NCBI GenBank assembly: GCA_003567685.1
Contig: PWYW01000038.1
Coordinates: forward strand, 1 to 54,902
DNA: 54,902 nt
From: Gammaproteobacteria bacterium
Lineage (GTDB): Bacteria; Pseudomonadota; Gammaproteobacteria; Xanthomonadales; Wenzhouxiangellaceae
Direction: 5' to 3'
Positions 16,364 through 25,395 of the stretch are shown here, piece after piece. The position numbers and the translations under genes are program-made. The notes under the pieces were generated by a model. It ran no database searches and was not told the origin of the DNA. It saw nothing but the letters and a program-made list of their open reading frames with translations. Within the stretch, counting starts at the first letter, position 1. Every line of letters begins with the position of its first letter.

Positions 16364-16392
16364 AGTATAACGAAAGATTTTTGGACCGGCAA
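16364..16392 (-). promoter_or_regulatory. Sigma70 promoter of the tRNA-fMet/rimP/nusA/infB operon
   Basis: TTGCCG (16392-16387) and TATACT (16369-16364) stand exactly 17 bases apart on the minus strand. The bases following the -10 (AGGCGACTC) form a GC-rich discriminator, as in stable-RNA promoters under stringent control. The predicted start is only a few bases before the mature tRNA. Confidence 0.75.
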
Positions 16393-16522
16393 GGAAGTTC
16401 AGCAAAAACTCTTGAATCCCCCGTCCCTCGTGACAGGCGACCCCGCAATCCGTTGCCTGCTCACAGAAATCGCAACGCTATACTCGAACATTGAGCCAAC
16501 GTTTTCCGAGCCTATCCGACTC

Positions 16523-18898
16523 ATGAAGTTATCACTGAAACAGCTTTACACCATCTTAGCGGTATCCACCGGCTTGTGGCTGAGCACGGCCACTGCGGAA
16601 TCCATCGATCTCCGCCAGATCATGGCCGACCCCGCCTGGATGGGCAACCCCGTCGAGCAGGCCTGGTGGACCAGTGATGGCCAGTCGGTCATCTACCGCC
16701 AGCGTCGCGACGACACTGCGCTGGAAGACTGGTATCGCGTCGATATCGTTAGCGGGGACATCCAGCAACTGGCCGCGGGCGAGCGGGCGGAAGCCGACGC
16801 CCCGACCCGCCAGCTCTTCGGTGCAGAAGGCCCGGTCCTGTTCGTGCGCGACGGCAACCTGTTCGTCAGACCTGCCCTCGCTGCAGCACCTCGTCAGCTG
16901 ACTCGCGGCGGCGAGCCGGTTCAGCAGGCGTCCTTTTCCAGCGACGGCCAGGCGGTGATCTATCGGCGCGGTCAGCGCTGGTTCGTCCACGACATTCAGA
17001 CCGGACTGGCCTCGCTGGCGGCCGATCTACGCTTTGAAGCTGATCCGGACGAGCCGCCCAGCGATGCGCTGGCCCAGACTCAACTGCGCCTGTTCGACAG
17101 TCTGCGCGACGATCGCGAGCGAGCCGAAAGCACACGCGCGGAAGAACGCCGCCTGGCTGCGGAAGATCAAACCCGCGGCCCAGCGCCCTGGTTTCTTGGG
17201 CGCCAGCATCGGCCATTGGCCTCCAGCCTGTCGCCCGATGGCCGATGGCTGTTGTTGGCCGTGCAGCCGGCCGCCTTCGACGCCGGCCGCGGCGGTCGCA
17301 TGCCGCACTACGTCACCGAGGACGGCTACATTGATGTTGAAGACGTCCGCACCCGGGTGGGCCGCAACGGTCCGGCACCGCAGTCGCTTTGGCTGCTCGA
17401 TCTGGAAAACCGCGAGCGCCACGAGCTGTCCATGGACGAACTGGACGGCATCCAGACCGACCCGCTGGCCGACCTCCGGGCCGCCCAGGACCTGCCGGCG
17501 CTTGGCGACGGTGAGAACCGCCCGGTCAGCGTCATCGGCCTGCGCTGGCATCCAAGCGGCCATCGCGCGGCCGTGCAGATTCGCGCCAATGACAACAAGG
17601 ACCGCTGGATTGCTGTGGTCGACCCGACCGACCCGGGCCTGAACCAGCGGCACCGTCTGACCGACGAGGCCTGGATCAACTGGGCGTTCAACGAATTCGA
17701 CTGGGTGCCGGGCAGCGATGACCTGTGGTTTCTTTCCGAACAAAGCGGCTACAGCCATCTCTACATCACCCCGGCCGATCGCGGGCGCACCCGGCAGCTC
17801 ACCTCGGGCGATTTCGAGGTCATGGACATTCACTTCCGTCTCGATCGCCCCGAGGTCCTGATGCTGTCAAACCGCAGCCACCCGAGCGAATACGACCTCT
17901 ACCGCCTGAGTTTGAACGACGGTGAGCTCGAGCGGATCAGCTCTCAGCGGGGCATTCATGACTTCGACGTATTGCCGGGCGGCCAACAGGCGGTGGTGCG
18001 TTTTTCCGCAGCCTACCTGCCACCCCAATTGGGCCTGCTTGACCTCGACAGCGGCGAACTTCGCGAGCTGACCGATACCCGCAGCGAGCAATTTGCCGGC
18101 ATCGACTGGCAAATGCCGGAAATCGTCGCGGTGGAATCCAGCGACGGTGCCGGCCCGATCTGGTCGAAGTTCTACCCGGCCCGCACCGAGGCGCCCGAGG
18201 GCGGCCACCCGGTGGTGCTGTTCGTGCACGGCGCAGGCTATCTCCAGAACACCCTGCATCGCTACCCGCAATACTTCCGCGAGCAGATGTTTCATAACCT
18301 GCTCACCGAGCGCGGCTACCACGTGCTGGACATGGACTTTCGCGCCAGCCGCGGCTACGGACGCGAGTGGCGCACGGCCATCTACCGCCAGATGGGCACG
18401 CCCGAACTGCAGGATTTGATCGATGGCGTCGACTGGCTGGTATCCGAATACGGCGCCAACCCGGAACGCGTGGGTGTCTACGGTGGCTCCTACGGCGGCT
18501 TCATGGCCTTCATGGCAATGTTCAACGCCCCTGATCGCTTCCAGGCCGGCGCCGCACTGCGCCCGGTTACCGACTGGATGCACTATAACCACCCCTACAC
18601 CTCCAACATTCTCAACACGCCAGAGATTGATCCCGAGGCCTACCTGCGCTCCTCACCCATCGAGTTTGCCGACGGTCTGGAGGGCCATCTCCTGATGACC
18701 CACGGGGTATTGGATGACAACGTCTTCTACCAGGACGTGGTGCGTCTTTCGCAGCGGCTGATCGACCTTGAGAAAGAGAACTGGGAACTGGCCTCCTACC
18801 CGCTGGAACGGCATGGTTTCCAGCGGCCTTCAAGCTGGCTCGACCAGTACCGACGTATCCTGAAGCTGTTTGAAACCACCATCGGAGGAAACGACTGA
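16523..18898 (+). CDS. Secreted S9 family (prolyl oligopeptidase-type) serine peptidase
   Basis: The 791-residue product from the ATG at 16523 has a signal peptide (MKLSLKQLYTILAVSTGLWLS, cleavage near TATA). A beta-propeller region of about 480 residues follows, in which the repeats bear SPDGRWLL and WHPSGHRAAV-type blades. An alpha/beta hydrolase domain completes the protein. The catalytic triad is Ser656 in GVYGGSYGGFMAF, Asp731 in HGVLDDNV and His764 in LERHGFQ. The family includes dipeptidyl peptidase IV and acylaminoacyl peptidase; the order of elements suggests peptide degradation in the periplasm or outside. An earlier in-frame start at 16412 lacks a signal peptide context and is not preferred. 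It is followed 2 bases later by a dehydrogenase gene. Confidence 0.9.
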   Translation: MKLSLKQLYTILAVSTGLWLSTATAESIDLRQIMADPAWMGNPVEQAWWTSDGQSVIYRQRRDDTALEDWYRVDIVSGDIQQLAAGERAEADAPTRQLFGAEGPVLFVRDGNLFVRPALAAAPRQLTRGGEPVQQASFSSDGQAVIYRRGQRWFVHDIQTGLASLAADLRFEADPDEPPSDALAQTQLRLFDSLRDDRERAESTRAEERRLAAEDQTRGPAPWFLGRQHRPLASSLSPDGRWLLLAVQPAAFDAGRGGRMPHYVTEDGYIDVEDVRTRVGRNGPAPQSLWLLDLENRERHELSMDELDGIQTDPLADLRAAQDLPALGDGENRPVSVIGLRWHPSGHRAAVQIRANDNKDRWIAVVDPTDPGLNQRHRLTDEAWINWAFNEFDWVPGSDDLWFLSEQSGYSHLYITPADRGRTRQLTSGDFEVMDIHFRLDRPEVLMLSNRSHPSEYDLYRLSLNDGELERISSQRGIHDFDVLPGGQQAVVRFSAAYLPPQLGLLDLDSGELRELTDTRSEQFAGIDWQMPEIVAVESSDGAGPIWSKFYPARTEAPEGGHPVVLFVHGAGYLQNTLHRYPQYFREQMFHNLLTERGYHVLDMDFRASRGYGREWRTAIYRQMGTPELQDLIDGVDWLVSEYGANPERVGVYGGSYGGFMAFMAMFNAPDRFQAGAALRPVTDWMHYNHPYTSNILNTPEIDPEAYLRSSPIEFADGLEGHLLMTHGVLDDNVFYQDVVRLSQRLIDLEKENWELASYPLERHGFQRPSSWLDQYRRILKLFETTIGGND

Positions 18899-18900
18899 CC

Positions 18901-19617
18901 ATGAACGTGTTCATTACCGGCAACAGCAGCGGCCTCGGGTTGGGCCTGACCGAAGAGTTGATGGCCCGCGACGCCATTGTCTGGGGGATGAGCCGACGCG
19001 GCTGCCCGCTCAAGGCAAAGCATGATGACGCGCTGCGCGACCGCCAGCAGGATCTGGGTAATCTCAACCAGGTCGAGGAAGGCCTGGATCGCCTGCTGTC
19101 GGACTGCCTGCGCCTCGATCTGGTCATTCTCAACGCCGGGATCCTGGGCCGCATCCAGGACATCGCCCAGACCGACGTTCATGACCTTGAGCACATCATG
19201 CGCGTCAACGTCTGGTCGAACAAACTGATCCTGGACTGGCTGATCGAACGCCAGATCCCGGTGCGCCAGGTGCTGGCCATTTCCTCGGGTGCAGCCGTCA
19301 ACCTGAGTTACGGATGGGGCGGTTATTCGCTGTCCAAGGCAGCACTGAACAACCTGGTCAAGCTGTACGCGCATGAAATGCCCGATACCCACCTGACCGC
19401 CTTCGCGCCGGGGCTGGTCGATACCGCGATGCAGGATTACCTGTGCGGTGAAGTCGACAGCGCTGAATACCCGTCGGTACAAAAGCTCAAGGACGCCCGC
19501 GGCACCGAAGATATGCCGGACTCCCGGCAAGCAGCCGCGCGCATTCTCGACCTTCTCGACGAATTGCGCGACCAGCATGAATCCGGCAGCTTTGTCGACA
19601 TTCGCACCATGGGCTGA
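18901..19617 (+). CDS. Short-chain dehydrogenase/reductase family oxidoreductase
   Basis: A 238-residue classical-type SDR. The cofactor motif TGNSSGLGLG (residues 6-15), ILNAG (76-80) and the catalytic Ser129/Tyr142/Lys146 (AISSGAAV, GGYSLSKAAL) are all present, so the enzyme is probably active with NAD(P)H. The substrate cannot be told from sequence. An Arg pair near position 32 (SRRG) hints at NADP preference, but this is weak. It begins 2 bases after the S9 peptidase stop (GGAGGAAACGACTGACC precedes the ATG), giving a strong ribosome site inside the end of the previous gene. Confidence 0.9.
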   Translation: MNVFITGNSSGLGLGLTEELMARDAIVWGMSRRGCPLKAKHDDALRDRQQDLGNLNQVEEGLDRLLSDCLRLDLVILNAGILGRIQDIAQTDVHDLEHIMRVNVWSNKLILDWLIERQIPVRQVLAISSGAAVNLSYGWGGYSLSKAALNNLVKLYAHEMPDTHLTAFAPGLVDTAMQDYLCGEVDSAEYPSVQKLKDARGTEDMPDSRQAAARILDLLDELRDQHESGSFVDIRTMG

Positions 19618-20740
19618 CCGCCGCAAGCGCTGGCAAGCAGGTCGCCTGCTCTGCGGTGGCCTGCTGGCGGCCCTGCTCCTCATGCTGGCGAGCGGCTGCG
19701 CCAGCACCTCGACCAACGCGCCTCATGAACTCAACCTGGTCCGGCTTGATCAACAGGCCAGGTCACTGGTTCGCCACGGCTTTGCCGGTCAGATCCTGGT
19801 AGCAACGCCTGGGAACATCATTTTTCTCGAAGGCTATGGGCAGCGAGACCCGAACCAGTCGGAAAGCGTTTCCGGCCATCACGTCATGCCGCTGGCCTCG
19901 GTCACCAAGCCGTTCACAGCCAGCCTGGTTCTGCGTCTGGCCGCTGACGAAATGATCAACCTTGACGATCCCATCGGCGATTACCTGGACACTCTCGACC
20001 CAAGCTGGCAACAGGTCCCTATTCGGTATTTTCTCAGCCACCAGGCCGGGCTTCCGGCCGAAATCGTCAACCGCGACTGGCCGGGCGACCCTCGTTTCGA
20101 GCCGGTCGATCGCGAGGCCTTCATCGCCCGCCTGGCGCATTTCCCGCCTGACCATCCTCCCGGACAGGAATTCAACTACTCCAATTTGGGCTATGGCCTG
20201 ATGGCTGCGCTTGTCGAAACGGTCACTGGCCAATCGTTCGAACAAGCGCTGGCAGACCGCTTGCTGACACCCAACGCCATCGAGGATCTCGGGTTCGATT
20301 TACCAGCATGGACTGAACAGCAACTGGTCCATGGCCGCCAGGGCCGACACGACCGAGGGCATTACCATGAACGCCCGCGCCTGTCGGACGGGCTCGGTTT
20401 CAATTTGCGCGGCGCAGGCGACCTGTTGGCCAAACCGGTCGCACTGGCTGCCTGGTGGGAAAGCATTCAACAGCACCAATGGCTGCCGTCGCCGTGGCTT
20501 GACCAGTGGCTCGAACCGGTCGTTGAGGAGTCCGACGGCAGCCAGTACGGCCTGGGGCTGCACTTTCGCCACTCAGACCATGGGCCCGTGGTCGGGCACA
20601 CCGGCGGCGACTTCCTGTTCGCTATCGATTGGTCGTGGTTTCGCGAACAGGACACCCTCGTCATCATCAGCAGCGCCGACCCGCGCCAGGAAGCAGATGT
20701 CATCAGGGAGCAGCTGCACGGAGCCCTGTTTTCGCGATGA
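19577..20740 (+). CDS. Serine hydrolase lipoprotein (beta-lactamase class C/transpeptidase-like)
   Basis: The product is 387 residues from the ATG at 19577, overlapping the dehydrogenase gene by 41 bases. A positively charged leader and hydrophobic stretch end in a lipobox LASGC (Cys41), so it is probably a lipoprotein. Penicillin-binding-protein-like motifs are present: SVTK at 108-111 (nucleophile Ser108), YSN at 201-203, and HTG near the C-terminus (VGHTGGDF). Such proteins range from esterases to D-amino acid or peptide hydrolases; true beta-lactamase activity is not implied. The start is uncertain because no strong ribosome site precedes it, but an upstream start would only translate dehydrogenase sequence out of frame. 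Confidence 0.85.
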   Translation: MNPAALSTFAPWADRRKRWQAGRLLCGGLLAALLLMLASGCASTSTNAPHELNLVRLDQQARSLVRHGFAGQILVATPGNIIFLEGYGQRDPNQSESVSGHHVMPLASVTKPFTASLVLRLAADEMINLDDPIGDYLDTLDPSWQQVPIRYFLSHQAGLPAEIVNRDWPGDPRFEPVDREAFIARLAHFPPDHPPGQEFNYSNLGYGLMAALVETVTGQSFEQALADRLLTPNAIEDLGFDLPAWTEQQLVHGRQGRHDRGHYHERPRLSDGLGFNLRGAGDLLAKPVALAAWWESIQQHQWLPSPWLDQWLEPVVEESDGSQYGLGLHFRHSDHGPVVGHTGGDFLFAIDWSWFREQDTLVIISSADPRQEADVIREQLHGALFSR

Positions 20741-20823
20741 TCGTTTGACTGATACGTGGCCAGAATCAGCCGCGGTTTACGTATTTAGCTCTGACAACAC
20801 CAATTATTTTCGAGAGGAGCCCC

Positions 20824-21819
20824 ATGGATTTCAAAATTGGCGAAATCATCAGCCTGATGATGCGCACCTTGCCGTTTCTGGTCTTTCGCTTTCTGATCTA
20901 CTTCGGCATTACCCTGGCCTATGTCCTGCTCACCGGCGTCGGTGCCGGCATCGGCTACGGCATCGGCATGATTGGTGGCGAACCCGGTGCCTTCAGCTTT
21001 TTCGGGGGACTGATCGGTTTTGGAATCATGTCGGCGATTGCCTACTTGCTGCGCGAATATCTGCTCTACATGGTCAAGGCCGGCCACATCGCGGTCCTGG
21101 TCGAGCTGATGCAGGGCAAAGAGATACCCGGCGGCCGCGGTCAGATTGATTATGCCCAGAGCGTGGTGCGCGAGCGCTTTGCTGAATCGTCCGTCCTGTT
21201 CGGCGTGGACCAACTGATCAAGGTGGTGCTGCGTGCCTTCAACCGGATGTTCTTCACCGTTGCGTCGTTTCTGCCAATTCCCGGCCTTCGCAACGTGGTC
21301 AAGTTCATCAATACCGTCGTCAACCTGTCGCTGACTTACCTCGACGAAGTGATCCTCGCCCACAACATTCGCACCCGGTCTGAAAATCCGTGGGCGTCCA
21401 GCCGCACCGCGCTGATTCTTTATGCACAGAATTACAAGACCTTCCTGAAAAACGCGTTTTGGCTGGCTTTCGTCATCTGGGGCCTGACGTTCCTGGTCTT
21501 CCTGGTCATTCTGCTGCCAATTGGCATCATCGTGAATTTCATCCCGGCGGTCGCCGGACCTTTGACACTGATCATGGCGCTGATTCTGGCCTGGGGGATC
21601 AAGCAGGCGGTCATCGAACCGATCGGCATGACTGCATTGATGCAGGTATTTTTCAAGGTGACCGAAGGCCAGCAGCCCAACCCGGAATGGGAAAACAAAC
21701 TCGAAGGGGTGTCCAAGAAATTTGGTGAGTTCAAGACTCGGGCGATGGAGTGGGAGCGGGAAAATCCGAGCACCAGCCCGCCAGAGCCCGACCCCAAGCC
21801 GCCGGAATCAGCCGCCTGA
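20824..21819 (+). CDS. Multi-pass membrane protein of unknown function
   Basis: I do not recognise this 331-residue protein. It has hydrophobic segments at about 15-40, 42-58, 62-85 (with short Gly-rich turns), 215-240 and 245-270, with a large middle soluble part (about 95-190) containing FNRMFFTVASFLPIPG and an amphipathic C-terminal tail rich in Pro, Glu and Ser. The ATG at 20824 has an excellent GAGGAG ribosome site. It is followed by a rho-independent terminator, so it ends its own unit. The 83-base gap from the upstream hydrolase gene suggests a separate promoter is possible. Confidence 0.85.
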   Translation: MDFKIGEIISLMMRTLPFLVFRFLIYFGITLAYVLLTGVGAGIGYGIGMIGGEPGAFSFFGGLIGFGIMSAIAYLLREYLLYMVKAGHIAVLVELMQGKEIPGGRGQIDYAQSVVRERFAESSVLFGVDQLIKVVLRAFNRMFFTVASFLPIPGLRNVVKFINTVVNLSLTYLDEVILAHNIRTRSENPWASSRTALILYAQNYKTFLKNAFWLAFVIWGLTFLVFLVILLPIGIIVNFIPAVAGPLTLIMALILAWGIKQAVIEPIGMTALMQVFFKVTEGQQPNPEWENKLEGVSKKFGEFKTRAMEWERENPSTSPPEPDPKPPESAA

Positions 21820-21868
21820 CAGGCCTCAACCAGCAACAGTGCGCCGAACCAGGCTGTCAAAAAAACAT

Positions 21869-21895
21869 CGGCCCGCAGCAGCGGGCCGTTTTTTT
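21869..21895 (+). terminator. Rho-independent terminator
   Basis: A perfect 8-bp stem CGGCCCGC/GCGGGCCG (21869-21876 and 21881-21888) with loop AGCA is followed by seven T (21889-21895), and A-rich sequence precedes it. It ends the membrane-protein transcript and also overlaps the end of the convergent SufU-like gene, so it may serve both. Confidence 0.92.
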
Positions 21896-22322
21896 AGTCC
21901 ATCGGGGTTTTCAGGGCCTGGTCCACGGCCTTCCAAGGCAACAGGGCATTGCGTACCCTCGCCGGGAATGCAGCCACTGCTCTTAGCTGGTTGATTTCAC
22001 CCAGGGTTTCACAGTTGGTTAGCGAGGAGTCGGCCATCAGGGCTTTGAAAGACCGGTGGGCAAGATGGAAGTTATCTATCCGCTGGCCCTTCAGCCAATC
22101 TGTCAACAATGAAGCCGAGGCCTTGGTAATGGCACAAGCCTCACCCGAGAATGCCGCATTTTCGATGACTCGATCGGCAACAACCAGCTCAACGAGTATG
22201 TCGTCGCCACAGAGTGCATCCAGGCCCCGACCAGAATGGGAAGGCCGGTTCAGTCGATGGTAGTTGCGAGGATGCCGGTTGTGCTCGAGAACAAGCTGCT
22301 GGTAGAGGGTTTCAAGTGCCAT
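21894..22322 (-). CDS. NifU/SufU-like Fe-S scaffold family protein with a substituted cysteine
   Basis: The 142-residue product has the IscU/SufU fold motifs LYQQLVLEHNRHPRN, ALCGDDI (Cys38, Asp40), FSGEACAITKASASLL (Cys63) and FPARVRNALLPWKAV. In Bacillus subtilis SufU the matching residues are Cys41, Asp43, Cys66 and Cys128. The spacings 25 and 62 are kept exactly, but the last residue is Asn125 instead of Cys. An extra Cys104 lies in SLTNCETLGEI. The protein would be expected to act with SufS encoded upstream, as scaffold or sulfur acceptor, but ligand loss makes this doubtful. The ATG at 22322 has a GGGGGG site 7 bases upstream. An earlier in-frame start is unsupported. It ends the suf-linked cluster. 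Confidence 0.85.
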   Translation of the reverse strand: MALETLYQQLVLEHNRHPRNYHRLNRPSHSGRGLDALCGDDILVELVVADRVIENAAFSGEACAITKASASLLTDWLKGQRIDNFHLAHRSFKALMADSSLTNCETLGEINQLRAVAAFPARVRNALLPWKAVDQALKTPMD

Positions 22323-22393
22323 GGCATTACCCCCCAATGCACCGGTCGAATGACGGAGCATTCGGGCGTCCAACGCTTGGCGGATTGAAGCAC

Positions 22394-22729
22394 TCAGGCA
22401 TCCATCAAAAGACCAATCAACATAACAGTTACAGAGAGCAGACCCACGCCGACACTGATCAAGATACCCATCACCGAGAGCACCTTGCTGTAACCCTGCT
22501 GGAACAAACCCGCAATACCAAGTGCAATGGGTAGCAAAAGCGCAAGCAGCAGGGCAAAAAAACCGAAGCCGATGAGGATGGCCTCCGTCGACTCTTCATC
22601 CATGCCGCCCGGCGAATTGAGCTCCACTAATGCCGCAATCATGAACAGCAGCAGCATGAAGAAGCCCAGCAGCAAGGAGGTCAGTAGCGAGGCGATGCCC
22701 AGTTTCGATTGGGGCCGAGTTTCAGTCAT
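22394..22729 (-). CDS. Small membrane protein, DUF4190-like
   Basis: A 111-residue protein with three hydrophobic segments (about 11-35, 50-72, 85-108) and the phrase LGIASLLTSLLLGF near the start. It resembles the DUF4190/DUF4064 type of small membrane proteins, in which a cell-envelope or unknown role is assumed. Function is not known. The ATG at 22729 sits 4 bases after the DUF2752 stop, so these genes are probably co-translated. It lies between the DUF2752 gene and the SufU-like gene, all on the minus strand. Confidence 0.7.
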   Translation of the reverse strand: MTETRPQSKLGIASLLTSLLLGFFMLLLFMIAALVELNSPGGMDEESTEAILIGFGFFALLLALLLPIALGIAGLFQQGYSKVLSVMGILISVGVGLLSVTVMLIGLLMDA

Positions 22730-22733
22730 CCGA

Positions 22734-23192
22734 TCAAATCCCCATCTGCCAGATGTAGGCCCAGTTGGCCAATACAATCAGAAACACCAGCAGCATGGCC
22801 CAGCGTATGCTGCGCGTTGTCCAACCGATGATCCGTAGCCGCGGCCATTGTCGCCACAACACCACGGCGGCATAAGGCATCCACAGCAGGAACGCAGAGA
22901 CCAGCAAGGTGACCATGGGGTTCATGGCCACCGCAGCCTGCCAGTTGCCGCTCATCAACAACTCAAGACTGCGCGTTCCCCCGCACAGCGGACAGGGGAA
23001 ATCCCAAAGCAGGCGGGAGTGGCCATTGGGAATTGGCCAGGCCAGGATTTTGATCCAGACCACCAGGATTGGGGCCAGGAAGGCAAACATGGCCAATCCC
23101 AGCAGTTCCCAATCAAAGGCCGACGGCCGCTGCAGGCTGACTTTCAAGGCGCTAAGCCGGCTACAGACTGCTGAAGGCCGCCACGATGACAC
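22734..23192 (-). CDS. DUF2752 family membrane protein
   Basis: The product is up to 152 residues, with a core CPLCGGTRSLELLMSGNWQAAVAMNPMV. This is the DUF2752 signature, including the CxxC pair and the conserved NP. About three hydrophobic segments are seen. Start choice is open: GTG at 23192 overlaps the upstream Yip1-like gene by 32 bases, whereas TTG at 23147 would lie 13 bases after that gene. Neither has a clear ribosome site. No function is known for the family; the CxxC may bind metal or be redox active. It is part of a three-gene membrane block inserted between sufS and the SufU-like gene. Confidence 0.75.
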   Translation of the reverse strand: MSSWRPSAVCSRLSALKVSLQRPSAFDWELLGLAMFAFLAPILVVWIKILAWPIPNGHSRLLWDFPCPLCGGTRSLELLMSGNWQAAVAMNPMVTLLVSAFLLWMPYAAVVLWRQWPRLRIIGWTTRSIRWAMLLVFLIVLANWAYIWQMGI

Positions 23193-23826
23193 TGGCGAAA
23201 ATCAGGCCAATACAAACGAACAGCACAATCACTACCGCCAGCGGAATCAGCACCGCCGCCGCGGCCTTCCCAGTCGAAATCTCCTGCACTTTGGCCACGC
23301 CGATGATTTCGAGCACAATGCCCCAGATGAACGCGATGGTGCTGCCGCAGAACGGAACGGCATTCAACCAGGCCACGCCGCCATAGGCGTAGGCATTGAC
23401 TCGAAAAGTAGCCTCGAAGGGATGGTTCGCACCACCAAACACCATCAGCCCGAGATGTGTCAGACCGGCGCTGATAATCAGGCCGATGAAGAGAAAAACG
23501 GGGGTCAGGAACAAGACCACGAAGAACATGATCATCGCCTCGCCGCCGGACGAACCCATCATCATGTCGAAGGGAAGCTGCAGCAAGGTTCCGAGCACCA
23601 CCGCCGGCCATGCGATGAGAAGGTAGAAAAGATAGGGTGGAAAAATACCGCCTTCTCGCCGAAGCTGCGCAAACAGCTCCATGGGATCCGACACCACACC
23701 AACAATCGTTTGCCAGACCCTGGCAAAAAAGTCACCGTCCGCCTGCTCCCAGGGCGGCCCCTCGCGCGGCGGTTCTGGATCGAACGGTTCCTGGTCGATG
23801 GGTTCCTGATCGGTGGTTTCGTTCAT
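23161..23826 (-). CDS. Yip1-domain membrane protein
   Basis: The product is 221 residues from the ATG at 23826, which is preceded by GGGAGAA. An acidic proline-rich N-terminal stretch (QEPIDQEPFDPEPPREGPPW) precedes a membrane part with the Yip1-type pattern. About five hydrophobic segments are seen, with SDPMELFAQLRREGGIFPPYLFYLLIAWPAVVLG, and FRVNAYAYGGVAWLNAVPFCGSTIAFIWGIVLEIIG. Yip1-domain proteins in bacteria have no settled role. It follows sufS by 193 bases containing a perfect GCGACC/GGTCGC hairpin (23988-24002), so linkage to the suf transcript is likely but not proved. Confidence 0.85.
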   Translation of the reverse strand: MNETTDQEPIDQEPFDPEPPREGPPWEQADGDFFARVWQTIVGVVSDPMELFAQLRREGGIFPPYLFYLLIAWPAVVLGTLLQLPFDMMMGSSGGEAMIMFFVVLFLTPVFLFIGLIISAGLTHLGLMVFGGANHPFEATFRVNAYAYGGVAWLNAVPFCGSTIAFIWGIVLEIIGVAKVQEISTGKAAAAVLIPLAVVIVLFVCIGLIFASVIVAAFSSL

Positions 23827-24019
23827 GCAATTCTCCCTCAAGGCGCACTGACGGCGCAGGCCGATATCAAGCCGGTCGACTGGCGGATTCCATTGGGAAA
23901 AACTCGCAGCAATCCAGGCCGCCGTTCCAAGGTTCAATCATAAAACGGCCCGCCGGGTTCGTCGAGTCTTGAGAGTGAATTCGTTGAGCGACCGCAGGTC
24001 GCCGACTCCCAGCAACAGA

Positions 24020-25276
<1,257 letters not shown>

Positions 25277-25296
25277 ACGGCTTTCAAACCTTTGTG

Positions 25297-25377
25297 TCGC
25301 AAAGCAGCAAAGTAGCAAAGAAACCAAGCTTCAACAGCATTTCCCCTTCCCCGCTTTGCTGCTTTGTTGCTTCGCGA
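25297..25377. repeat. Long imperfect inverted repeat between sufD and sufS
   Basis: Arms at 25297-25320 and 25354-25377 match in 21 of 24 positions when one is reverse-complemented. Each arm is built on a repeated GCAAAG unit, and the loop is 33 bases. In the suf transcript this would form a strong hairpin between sufD and sufS. It has no T tract, so it is more likely an RNA stability or mobile repeat element than a terminator. Confidence 0.8.
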
Positions 25378-25395
25378 ATTCAAGATTCTGTCTTT

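Noticed and set aside
16412-16522. Earlier start for the S9 peptidase
   Set aside because: It would put 37 residues before the signal peptide and span a TATACT box that could be its promoter.
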